Positions 1 to 6,236 of a stretch of 13,598 bases of DNA are shown piece after piece. The stretch's first letter is position 1. Every line of letters begins with the position of its first letter. This DNA is from Streptomyces sp. NRRL F-6676 (lineage in GTDB: Bacteria > Actinomycetota > Actinomycetes > Streptomycetales > Streptomycetaceae), in contig NZ_JOHS01000090.1 of NCBI RefSeq assembly GCF_000725625.1, positions 1-13,598 of the forward strand. The letters are read 5' to 3'. Under the pieces are notes generated by a model. That model was not told the DNA's origin, ran no database searches, and saw nothing but the letters and a program-made list of their open reading frames with translations. The translations under genes were made by a program, and so were the position numbers.

Positions 1-128
1 ATGGCGGCAGACGCCGATGAGTGCGAAGAAGCAGTAACAGCGAGGGACGACACCCCAACAAGGTAGACCGCGTCTCACCATGATCGTGTTACGAGCTCTC
101 ATGTCCGGCAGATTGGTGTGGGGGGTCG

Positions 129-484
129 TCAGCATGGGTGGGGTCCTGGCCGAGGGTTCGTGAAGCGTTCGGCTGCGGCCGTGTGGCCAGCCTGGGTGGT
201 GTGGACGATGACCCGGTGGGCCAGTGCGCTGACCATGCCCAGGCCCCGGCCGTGTTCGGCGTCCTGGTCCTGGTGCTCGACCTTCGGGGCCGTGGTCGTC
301 CCTCCGTTGTCTGTCCCAGGTGGAAGGTGCCGCTGTCCTGGCCGCTGGCTGTGTGCAGGATCGCCTTCGCGCTCAGCTCGCTCACGATCAGTTCGGCGTC
401 CTCGGCCAGGGGTGATCCGCGCAGGATGTCGCGGGTCCAGCGGCGGGCCCGGCTCACCTCTTCGAGGAATCCCGACTTCCACGA
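129..484 (-). pseudogene. Frameshifted, truncated RsbW-like ATP-binding (HATPase) regulator
   Basis: Remnant of a short Streptomyces anti-sigma/RsbW-like histidine-kinase-type ATPase. The 5' part (about 484 down to 315) reads as an N-terminal segment with SRARRWTRDIL and then SELSAKAILHT, which aligns with the usual SELxxNAxxHT N-box. Around 305-320 the frame shifts; the other minus frame then carries EHGRGLGMVSALAHR, the typical G-box of this family, and stops at 129-131. The N-box asparagine that binds Mg-ATP in the family is a lysine here, another sign of decay. The gene begins abruptly at about 484, exactly where integrase coding sequence begins on the other strand, so both genes look cut by one rearrangement. 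Family assignment is from motifs; loss of function is inferred. Confidence 0.6.
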
Positions 485-677
485 TCTGCGGCACACAGGC
501 AACACGCTGGCCTCGACGGCCGGGACCAGCACGCGGGAGCTGATGACGCGGATGGGGCACAGCAGCAGCTCGCGGGCCGCGTTGATCTATCAGCACATGA
601 CCAGTGACCGTGACCGGGCCGTCGCGGATCGGCTCGGGGCCATGATCCGCGAGGGTGGGGGAGCGGCCTCCGGCTAG
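474..677 (+). pseudogene. C-terminal fragment of a tyrosine integrase
   Basis: The last ~67 codons of a phage/ICE-type tyrosine recombinase. Visible catalytic-domain pieces are DFHDLRHTG (the HxxR box, with a second His), RMGHSS, and IYQHMT with the presumed nucleophilic tyrosine; the stop is TAG at 675-677. The N-terminal DNA-binding domains and the first catalytic arginine are absent: upstream in this frame lies only the antisense of the ATP-binding remnant, although the frame happens to stay open to 138. The fragment points at the 3' end of the tRNA-Arg gene about 105 bp away, the usual arrangement of int and its attachment site in actinobacterial elements. It cannot be functional alone. 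The identification is firm for so short a fragment. Confidence 0.8.
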
Positions 678-681
678 GGAT

Positions 682-720
682 GTGGCATCCACGTGGCATC
701 TAGTGGCACGTGTGTGGCAC
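682..720 (+). repeat. Four phased GTGGCA repeats, probable integrase arm-type sites
   Basis: GTGGCA occurs at 682, 693, 703 and 714, spaced 11, 10 and 11 bp, so all four copies lie on nearly the same face of the helix. They sit between the integrase stop and the tRNA 3' end, where tyrosine integrases of tRNA-targeting elements bind arm sites. The repeats are seen directly; the binding role is inferred from position and phasing. Confidence 0.5.
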
Positions 721-736
721 GACCCCGGACACGGCG

Positions 737-778
737 AAGGGCCAGCCCGGGAGGTAACCCTCCTGAGCTGGCCCTTTT
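737..778 (+). terminator. Rho-independent terminator after the integrase fragment
   Basis: A perfect 10-bp stem (AAGGGCCAGC at 737-746 with GCTGGCCCTT at 767-776) encloses a second hairpin (GGAGG 750-754 with CCTCC 759-763). It runs into four T residues (775-778) on the plus strand. It fits a terminator for int read rightward; on the minus strand it would lie just past the tRNA 3' end but lacks a T-run there. Confidence 0.75.
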
Positions 779-782
779 GCTG

Positions 783-855
783 TGCCCCCGGCAGGATTCG
801 AACCTGCGACACCCGCTTTAGGAGAGCGGTGCTCTATCCCCTGAGCTACGAAGGC
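783..855 (-). tRNA. tRNA-Arg (anticodon CCU)
   Basis: A 73-nt cloverleaf on the minus strand. The acceptor is GCCTTCG pairing with CGGGGGC (two G-U pairs at positions 4 and 5). The D stem is GCTC/GAGC, the anticodon stem CCGCT/AGCGG with loop CTCCTAA, the T arm GCAGG-TTCGAAT-CCTGC, and the discriminator A. The anticodon CCT lies at plus-strand 820-822 and reads AGG codons. No CCA is encoded, as is common in Streptomyces. The 3' end faces the integrase remnant, so this gene is the likely attachment site of the lost element. The two G-U pairs fall where an element-borne 3' end would meet the chromosomal 5' half. Confidence 0.95.
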
Positions 856-984
856 GGGGTATCCGTCGACGAGCGTGTCCGTGGTGGGAGCTACGTGTCG
901 TGGACAGATGGGTGAGCGGACGGTGAGGGTCTGCTCGCCGCGGCCAGTGTAGCGGGTGGGCTGCTGGGTGTGGGGTGCGGTGGG

Positions 985-1105
985 GGTGGCGGGGCCCGCC
1001 GCCGCGGTGGGGCGCGCCGCCGCAGTGGGGGCCGTCGCCGTGGTGGGGCCTTCCGCCGTGGTGGGGCCCCGTCGTGGTGGGGCCCACCGTGGTGGGGGCC
1101 GTTGC
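985..1105 (+). repeat. Degenerate G-rich repeat, GGTGGGG-type
   Basis: About seven imperfect units of 16-18 bp built on CCGTGGTGGGGCC; the last four (about 1034-1103) are the most regular. The block lies between the tRNA and the methyltransferase 3' end. Closely spaced GGGG tracts on the plus strand could form G-quadruplexes. The frames open across it give low-complexity Gly/Arg or Gly/His chains and overlap the tRNA, so I see no gene in 856-1119. Confidence 0.55.
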
Positions 1106-1119
1106 CGCGGCCACCGTTT

Positions 1120-2157
1120 CTATCCTCCGTTTCGGGCGAGGACCAGGCGGCCGACGGGGGTGGGGACCACCTGGACGTCGGTGAAGCCGGCGGTTCGGAG
1201 TTCCGTGGTCAGGGACTCCGCGCTCGCCACCGGCGGGATGCCGCGGCAGTCGGCGAGGAGTGCGTCCAGGGACGCGCTCGGGGTCGCGGGGGAGGAGTCG
1301 TCCGGGGGTGGGGTCAGTTCCTGTACGAGGAGGAGGCCGTCGGGGGTGAGGGCGCGGCGGATGGCGGCCAGGGTGACCTCGCGGGTGCCGTGGGGGAAGA
1401 ACGCCTGGGCCCAGTAGCAGACGGTGTAGACGGCTTCGTCGTCGAGGTGCCGGGCGTCGGCGTGGCGTATCTCCACGCGGGAGGCCACGTCGGCGGCTTC
1501 GGCCCGGTTCCGCAGTTCCTCGACGACGTCGCCGGCCCGTTCGACGCCGACCGCGCGCAGCTCCGGGTACGCCGTCACGGTGCTGAGCAGCGCTCCGCCG
1601 ACCCCGCTGCCCACGTCGAGGAGCGGGCCGCCCGCGGTCAGCCGGTCGTGGTACTCCGGCAGTTCCGCGTAGGCCATCCCGAACAGGGCGCGTGAGGCGT
1701 CGGAGGGCAGCATGCCCCAGTCCCGGGCGACGACGAGCGCGTCCTCCTGCCAGTCGTACGGCGCGTCCGCCGACAGCGCCGTACGGACCCGGTCGCGGGC
1801 CGCGTCGACGGCGTCGAGTGCGATGTCCGTGCGTATGCCGGACGGTCCGGCCTGGAGTGCGGCGAAGTCTTCGGCCAAGGTGAAGGCGGGTGCCGTTCCC
1901 GGGGTTGCGGCCTCACGCACCACCCCGGCCGCGAGGAACACCTCGACGGCCCGGCGGGCGCGTTCGGCCGGGATGCCGCCGAGGCCGGCGAGGTCCTCGG
2001 CGGTGACGGGCCGGGTCAGCGCCTCCAGCCACCCTTCCGACGCCGCCGCGTGCAGCAGGTCGAGCAGTTCGGCGCCCTCCGCCCACTGCCGGATACGGGC
2101 GCGGGCACCGAGGGCCGCCTGCAAAGCTTCGAGTTCCGACTGCGGTTCATCCACCAT
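1120..2157 (-). CDS. Class I SAM-dependent methyltransferase
   Basis: Predicted 345-residue methyltransferase. The N-terminal ~115 residues are helical with a winged-helix look (LLDLLHAAASEGWLEALT, then ERARRAVEVFLAAGVV), like the dimerisation domain of small-molecule O-methyltransferases. The SAM-binding Rossmann domain follows, with motif I LLDVGSGVGG at residues 179-188, an acidic GVER segment at the end of strand 2, HADARHLDDEAV, and PDGLLLVQELTPP. The ATG at 2157 is preferred because GAGGAG lies 7 nt upstream (plus strand 2165-2170); an in-frame ATG at 2181 would add eight residues. Nothing shows the substrate. It is transcribed in the same direction as the CBM3/GH16 gene but separated by a 287-bp repeat-bearing gap, so co-transcription is doubtful. 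The fold is clear; the role is unknown. Confidence 0.85.
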   Translation of the reverse strand: MVDEPQSELEALQAALGARARIRQWAEGAELLDLLHAAASEGWLEALTRPVTAEDLAGLGGIPAERARRAVEVFLAAGVVREAATPGTAPAFTLAEDFAALQAGPSGIRTDIALDAVDAARDRVRTALSADAPYDWQEDALVVARDWGMLPSDASRALFGMAYAELPEYHDRLTAGGPLLDVGSGVGGALLSTVTAYPELRAVGVERAGDVVEELRNRAEAADVASRVEIRHADARHLDDEAVYTVCYWAQAFFPHGTREVTLAAIRRALTPDGLLLVQELTPPPDDSSPATPSASLDALLADCRGIPPVASAESLTTELRTAGFTDVQVVPTPVGRLVLARNGG

Positions 2158-2164
2158 GTTCCGA

Positions 2165-2170
2165 CTCCTC
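2165..2170 (-). promoter_or_regulatory. Ribosome binding site deciding the methyltransferase start
   Basis: GAGGAG on the minus strand, seven bases before the ATG at 2157. The alternative ATG at 2181 has only a GGGGAAG very close upstream, so 2157 is the better start. Confidence 0.6.
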
Positions 2171-2323
2171 GACTCCCTCATCGCTTCCCCTTCGGGCTCG
2201 GGCCGTCAGACTGGCGGGAGGGCGGCGCGGAGACGAAGCCGCCGCGCCGACGAGATCCGGTACCGGCCCCCTCGGGCAATCGGGGCCGTCGGCGTCGGGC
2301 AGTCCCGCCGTCACGAACAGGCA

Positions 2324-2399
2324 GTTCGCCCGTCGCCCTCGGGCAGATGGTTCGTCCGTCGCCCTCGGGCAGATGGTTCGTCCGTCGCCCTCGGGCAGA
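2324..2399. repeat. 26-bp tandem repeat, almost three copies
   Basis: Units begin at 2331, 2357 and 2383 (CGTCGCCCTCGGGCAGATGG as the shared start), period 26 bp. The first two full copies are near identical and the third decays after about 17 bp. Each copy contains GCCCTCGGGC, a short self-complementary stretch. The repeat fills the gap between the CBM3/GH16 gene and the methyltransferase; 26 is not a multiple of three and no convincing gene crosses it. Confidence 0.8.
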
Positions 2400-2444
2400 C
2401 GGACCCCTCGGCGAACACCTCGTGGACCCGGGCCGCCCCGGACG

Positions 2445-4112
2445 TCAGGACCCCGGCAGGGTGTTCACGTACGGGACGCCCGCCGACGCGAACCCCGTCG
2501 CCGCGGCCTCCGCCGTCTTCGCGGACACCGTGGCGCCGGAGGCGTAGTAGAGCCAGTCGACCCGCATGTCCCATGTGCGGGACGCCCCCTTGAAGGGGAG
2601 GTCGATGAACCAGGTGCTCATGTTGATCGTCATGCGTTCGCGGGGGAAGTGACGGCTGCCGCTGGTGAAGAGGGTTTCTCCGTCCACGGAGTAGGTGGTC
2701 CTCCCCTTCACCGCGGTGATCGCCAGCGTGTGCCAGCCGCTGAGCTTGCGGGTGTGGGAGCTGGTGACGCGGTCGTTGCGGGTGCTGTCGCGCCAGCTGG
2801 TGGTGTCGAGACGGGGACCCAGGCTGCCCCAGCCGCCGTTCGGCATGTACTCGTAGTCGAGTTCGCTGTACTTGGACGAGGTGTGGTCGGGGGAGATGGT
2901 GAAGAGGGACTCGGCGATGTGGTCGCCGTCCTTGCCGCTCGTCGGTTCGTCGCCGAAGTACACCCGGGCGACGAGCGTGCCGGTGAAGAACGTGGGCCGG
3001 GCGGTGTGGAACTCCGCCTGCCGGGTGCCGCGCTTCGTCCCGTCCGTGCGGGCCACCAGCCGCAGTGCCTGGCCGCCGTCCCCACGGTCCTCCTCGCTGC
3101 TCCCGGTGCTCCCGCTGCCGCCGGTGCTCCCGCTGCCCCCGGGGCTCTCGCTGCTTCTGTCGTCCCCGCTGCTCCCGGTGCTCCCGCTGCTCCCGTCGTC
3201 CCCGCTGCTCCCGCCGTTCTCACCCGCCGGGAAGCTGACGCCGGACGTCGACCACGTGCCCTTGATGCCCGGGCCGCCCTCGTCGTCGCGGACCTCCCAG
3301 CCGTTCGTCTTGAGCGCCGGGTCGTGCGGGCCCGCGTAGGCGAAGTCGTCGAAGAGGACGGACTTCGGGAGCGCGGCCGCGGAGGCCCCGGCCCCCGGCG
3401 GTGCCGTGCCGTCCGGTTCCTCGCCCCACACATGGGTGCCGCCGAGGTAGGCGGTCACCAGCTTCGACGCCGAGTACGTGGTGTCGTCGGCGTTGAACGA
3501 GCGGTCGTTGGCCTGGTTCAGCTTCGCGTGGTCGACGCGGTAGAGCTGTAGTCCGATGCCCTGGCTGGTGCCGCCGGGCGCCAGGGTCCCCGTACCGGCC
3601 GTGAAGCCGATCTCGAGGTAGTGGTCGGCCTTCTCCGCGGGCTTGTCGAAGGCACCGGTGCGCTGGGTGACGTGCGAGCAACCGAGCGCCGTCTGCACGC
3701 AGTTGGAGCCGTACGCGGAGTCGCCGTCGGCCGTGTAGTAGTACCGCAGCCTCACGTCCGCCAGGTTCACCGTCTTCCCGGAGGTGTTGATGATTTCCAG
3801 CCACGGCGCGGCCACCGCCGAGGTGGCCGGCGCGCCGGTACGGTAACGGACCGTGAGCGCGGAGGGGTCGCCGTGCGAGGACCGCCACAGCGAGCGGAAC
3901 AGCACACCGCCCGCCGCGACGACGCACACGCACAGCACGAGGACGAACACGTTCCGTCCCCGTCGGGGGGTGCCGCGGCGGCGGCTCGGGCGGGTGTCGC
4001 GGCGGCTCACGCGGATATCCCGGACGGCCGCGGGCGCGTGGCCTGGGGCATCTGTCGCACAGCGCGGGCACGGCCGTTTCTCTGGCTGATCACCGGCGCA
4101 TCCTAGGCACAC
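2445..4112 (-). CDS. Membrane-anchored CBM3 / GH16-like protein
   Basis: 555 residues from a GTG start. Order: CxxC at residues 2-5 and 15-18 (zinc-ribbon-like), an Arg-rich stretch, one membrane helix at ~54-72, a CBM3 domain at ~86-238 (PWLEIINTSGKTVNLADV, RYYYT, YLEIGFT, NDRSF), then a concanavalin-A-like domain at ~245-535. The latter holds ELDYE at 417-421, matching the ExDxE form of the GH16 catalytic motif, with the nucleophile and acid/base glutamates both present. CBM3 binds crystalline cellulose or chitin-like chains in known families, and GH16 enzymes cleave or transfer beta-glucans and related polymers. The topology predicts a cytoplasmic N-terminus and an extracellular catalytic part. 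A Gly/Ser/Asp insert (~297-346) interrupts the GH16-like domain. Divergent from the GT2 gene, suggesting action on that enzyme's product. The start is uncertain (weak Shine-Dalgarno) and activity is untested. Confidence 0.8.
   Translation of the reverse strand: MCLGCAGDQPEKRPCPRCATDAPGHAPAAVRDIRVSRRDTRPSRRRGTPRRGRNVFVLVLCVCVVAAGGVLFRSLWRSSHGDPSALTVRYRTGAPATSAVAAPWLEIINTSGKTVNLADVRLRYYYTADGDSAYGSNCVQTALGCSHVTQRTGAFDKPAEKADHYLEIGFTAGTGTLAPGGTSQGIGLQLYRVDHAKLNQANDRSFNADDTTYSASKLVTAYLGGTHVWGEEPDGTAPPGAGASAAALPKSVLFDDFAYAGPHDPALKTNGWEVRDDEGGPGIKGTWSTSGVSFPAGENGGSSGDDGSSGSTGSSGDDRSSESPGGSGSTGGSGSTGSSEEDRGDGGQALRLVARTDGTKRGTRQAEFHTARPTFFTGTLVARVYFGDEPTSGKDGDHIAESLFTISPDHTSSKYSELDYEYMPNGGWGSLGPRLDTTSWRDSTRNDRVTSSHTRKLSGWHTLAITAVKGRTTYSVDGETLFTSGSRHFPRERMTINMSTWFIDLPFKGASRTWDMRVDWLYYASGATVSAKTAEAAATGFASAGVPYVNTLPGS
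3075..3225 (-). repeat. Gly/Ser/Asp-coding low-complexity stretch inside the GH16-like domain
   Basis: The plus strand repeats GCTCCCGGTGCTCCCGCTGC-like 9-12-bp motifs. Read on the coding strand, they give about 50 residues of SSGDD, GSTGSS and GGSGSTG. The stretch separates the segment WSTSGVSFPAG from QALRLVARTDG, which should be neighbouring strands of one beta-sandwich, so it is probably a surface loop that grew by slippage. Confidence 0.7.
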
Positions 4113-4363
4113 TCCGCCCAGTGCTCCACACTGCGGTCATCCCGGCCCCTGTGGTGTGGTTTTCGTCACTGTCGCTCAGTGTCGCTCGCTGTGCCTTATC
4201 GACTCCCAGCATCCGAATTATCAGCCTTTTGAGTGGTAAGGCCGGGCGCATTCAGATGGTTTGGGGTTCAACTACGCAGCCGTCGTGCCACGGAGGGTCG
4301 CGGTCTTGCCCTGGGCTGTGCGATCACCATGAGGTAGTTTCCGGCCAGGGGGTTTCACTTCAC

Positions 4364-4397
4364 GAACACAACTGAACACAACGTAGGGGCGTTGTGT
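4364..4397 (+). promoter_or_regulatory. Direct and inverted repeats at the GT2 gene start
   Basis: GAACACAAC is repeated at 4364-4372 and 4374-4382, exactly 10 bp apart. The second copy overlaps a perfect 8-bp inverted repeat, ACACAACG (4376-4383) and CGTTGTGT (4390-4397). The right arm includes the GTG start at 4396, and the spacer holds the AGGGG Shine-Dalgarno (4385-4389). It could be an operator or an RNA hairpin masking the start. The divergent gap (4113-4395) is visibly lower in GC than its neighbours; I could not place promoters in it with confidence. Confidence 0.4.
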
Positions 4398-5682
4398 GAA
4401 TGGACCGGGTGGGGGGCTGGCAGTGGCCGGGACAACGGTGCCGAGCGTGGACGTCGACACGCAGACACAGGCGGACATCGACGACACGCGGACGCGGGCG
4501 AACGCCGAGACGCGGAACGCCGCCCGCAGCAGGCATCGCCGAGGGCGCGGCGCGCAGTCCGGGGCGGGGCGCGGTACGCGGCCCGGGGTGCCGGACGAGC
4601 TGGTCTACGAGACCGTCGTCCTCGTGCCGGCGCGCAACGAGGAGGTCGGCGTCCTCATGTCGCTGAACTCGCTCGCCGCGCAGACCCGCCGGCCCTCGCT
4701 CATCGTCGTCGTGGTCAACAACTCCACCGACCGCACCGAGGAGTACGCGCGCCGGTTCGCCGAGGACGAGAAGACTCCGCCGACGGTCGTCCTCACCTTC
4801 GACAACAACCCGCACAAGAAGGCGGGCGCCCTCAACTTCGGCCTGCGCTGGCTGCGCGAGGCGGTCGGCGGGCGGCTCAACAACCGGGTGGGGCACGTCC
4901 TGGTCATGGACGCCGACACCGAACTGCACCCGCGGTTCGTCGAGCGGGCCGGCAATGTCATCGCCTCCGACCCGGAGCTCGGCGGCGTCAGCGCCGCCTG
5001 CCTCGGCCGCACCGATCTGTGGCGCAGCCCCTGGCAGCGGTTCCTGCTCGGCATGCAGATCATCGAGTACGGCCGTGCCGCCAACGCGCGCTACCGCCGC
5101 GACGTGCACACGATGTCCGGAGCCGGCTCCTTCTACCGGGCCGAGGCCCTGCAAGGGCTGATCGACTGGCGCGGCGAGGTCTTCTGGGAGGACCACCGCA
5201 ACCTCGTCGAGGACTACGAGACCACGCTCGCCCTCAAGGAGTCCGGCTGGAAGGTGACGGCCAACCAGCTCTGCATCGCCTACACCGACCTCATGCCCAC
5301 CCTCCGTGAACTCATCCAGCAGCGCGAACGGTGGAGCCGCGGAACCGTGGACACCCTGCGCCGGCGCGGCTGGACCAAGTTCACCTGGCACTCCATCGCC
5401 ACGATGATCATGGGGCTGATGGGTTTCGCCTACATCCTCGGATGGGGCGCCAAGCAGCTCGTACTGCTGGCCGTGCACGGCTTCTCCCACCAGCCGCTCC
5501 TGGTGGCGCTGTTCGCCTTCTGGGTCGTCTATCCCGCGCTGCGGGTGCGGAACCTGGGCTGGAAGGCGATGCTCGTCGAGGCGCTGCTGATCCCGGAGCT
5601 GGTGTACACGGTCGTCCGGGCGTACTGGCTCGTCGCGTCGATCCTGAAGTCGTACGTGACGCGCGTGTCCGCGTGGAAGTGA
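4396..5682 (+). CDS. GT2 family membrane glycosyltransferase (processive type)
   Basis: 428 residues. A charged, probably disordered N-terminal ~65 residues precede a GT-A domain: VVLVPARNEEVGVLMSLNSL, a metal-binding DADTE at 172-176, the acidic VEDYET around 271-276, and QRERW at 309-313, the QxxRW motif of processive beta-polysaccharide synthases such as cellulose, hyaluronan and poly-GlcNAc synthases. The C-terminal ~100 residues contain about three or four hydrophobic segments. It should take a nucleotide sugar and extend a polymer at the membrane. The GTG at 4396 has AGGGG 6 nt upstream; GTGs at 4423 or 4438 are possible alternatives and would trim only the disordered tail. It is divergent from the CBM3/GH16 gene. 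No PilZ or deacetylase domain is visible. The product sugar cannot be told from sequence. Confidence 0.88.
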   Translation: MNGPGGGLAVAGTTVPSVDVDTQTQADIDDTRTRANAETRNAARSRHRRGRGAQSGAGRGTRPGVPDELVYETVVLVPARNEEVGVLMSLNSLAAQTRRPSLIVVVVNNSTDRTEEYARRFAEDEKTPPTVVLTFDNNPHKKAGALNFGLRWLREAVGGRLNNRVGHVLVMDADTELHPRFVERAGNVIASDPELGGVSAACLGRTDLWRSPWQRFLLGMQIIEYGRAANARYRRDVHTMSGAGSFYRAEALQGLIDWRGEVFWEDHRNLVEDYETTLALKESGWKVTANQLCIAYTDLMPTLRELIQQRERWSRGTVDTLRRRGWTKFTWHSIATMIMGLMGFAYILGWGAKQLVLLAVHGFSHQPLLVALFAFWVVYPALRVRNLGWKAMLVEALLIPELVYTVVRAYWLVASILKSYVTRVSAWK

Positions 5683-5957
5683 CCCGGTGAGGCGGAGGAG
5701 CGGGCTTCGCAGCGGTCCGGTGAGCCGGAGGAGCCGGGTTCGCAGCGGTCCGGTGAGGCGGAGGAGCCGGGTTCGGAGCGGTCCGGTGAGGCGGAGGAGC
5801 CGGGTTCGGAGCGGTCCGGTGAGGCGGAGGAGCCGGGTTCGGAGCGGTCCGGTGGGCCGGAGGAGCCGGGTTCGCAGCGGTCCGGTGGGCCGGAGGAGCC
5901 GGCTTCGCAGCGGTCCGGTGAGGTGGAGGAGCCGGGCCGGAGCGGTCCGGTGAGGCG
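5683..5957 (+). repeat. 33-bp tandem repeat, about eight copies
   Basis: The unit TCCGGTGAGGCGGAGGAGCC plus 13 further bases is repeated with few substitutions from just behind the GT2 stop to about 5957. Because 33 is 11 codons, each copy keeps the frame. In the GT2 frame it reads RSGEAEEPGSE/Q, and that frame stays open from 5683 to a TGA at 5995-5997. The last copy has lost one base near 5934-5937. One other forward frame and minus-strand frames are also open, so openness alone does not prove coding. No spacers, hence not CRISPR. Confidence 0.85.
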
Positions 5958-5993
5958 TTCGAAGCAGCAGGTCGAGGAAGCAGGTCGTACGAG

Positions 5994-6203
5994 ATGAACA
6001 CCCTCAGGGGCCTGGGGGCGGTGGCGGTGCTCGCGGGCATCGCCTACGCGGTGACCAGGGCGACCACCGTGGACGCCCTGATCCTGGTCGTCACCGTCGG
6101 TACCGTCGCCGTGTCCGCCTTCACCTATCTCGCGTCCGCCAGGCGCCGCCGGCGGGACCGCCGCACCGCCAACGGACGGATCAGGTCCCGCCGGGCCACC
6201 TGA
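5994..6203 (+). CDS. Small membrane protein with two predicted helices
   Basis: 69 residues: a short N-terminus, helix one at about 6-22 (GLGAVAVLAGIAYAV), a short TTVD turn, helix two at about 28-48 (LILVVTVGTVAVSAFTYLA), then a strongly basic tail (SARRRRRDRR) that should face the cytoplasm. I do not recognise a family. The gene lies 311 bp behind the GT2 stop, across the 33-bp repeat. Its ATG overlaps as ATGA the stop of the open frame that continues past the GT2 stop. Its own ribosome-binding sequence is weak (GAGGAA 14 nt upstream, AGG about 10). It may be an accessory subunit for the GT2, judged from position only. Reality of the gene is likely but not certain. Confidence 0.6.
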   Translation: MNTLRGLGAVAVLAGIAYAVTRATTVDALILVVTVGTVAVSAFTYLASARRRRRDRRTANGRIRSRRAT

Positions 6204-6225
6204 GTACGCGGTGCCCGGCGGGACC
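6184..6225. terminator. Bidirectional hairpin between convergent genes
   Basis: GGTCCCGCCGGGCCACC (6184-6200) pairs with GGTGCCCGGCGGGACC (6210-6225) with a single bulged base and a 9-nt loop. It overlaps the stop of the small membrane protein and precedes the aco 3' end. There is no T-run, as in many Streptomyces terminators. Its position serves both converging transcripts. Confidence 0.75.
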
Positions 6226-6236
6226 CGTCCGGCCGG

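Noticed and set aside
1..66. Short open frame from the first base (ATG) to a TAG
   Set aside because: Only 21 codons at the window edge; it could be the end of an upstream gene, but nothing identifies it.
138..473. Upstream part of the open frame that carries the integrase fragment
   Set aside because: It is antisense to the ATP-binding remnant and shows no integrase motifs; only the part from 474 on is supported.
818..1114. 98-codon His/Pro-rich minus-strand frame
   Set aside because: Overlaps the tRNA and is made of the G-rich repeat; no coding signs.
2324..2399. Possible CRISPR-like array
   Set aside because: Copies are directly adjacent without spacers; a tandem repeat. The same holds for 5683-5957.
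2373..3551. 392-codon plus-strand frame
   Set aside because: Antisense shadow of the CBM3/GH16 gene, composed of low-complexity Ala/Pro/Arg.
4194..4242. CCTTA/TAAGG inverted repeat in the GT2/CBM3 gap
   Set aside because: Five- to six-bp arms about 38 bp apart are expected by chance; no matching promoter could be placed.
5687..5953. Plus-strand frame with RSGPVRRRSRV repeats
   Set aside because: Same repeat in another frame; starts at a GTG inside the repeat with no independent support.
5408..6040. Minus-strand frame with NPAPPPHRTAP repeats
   Set aside because: A translation of the 33-bp repeat and the antisense of the GT2; no start signal or family.
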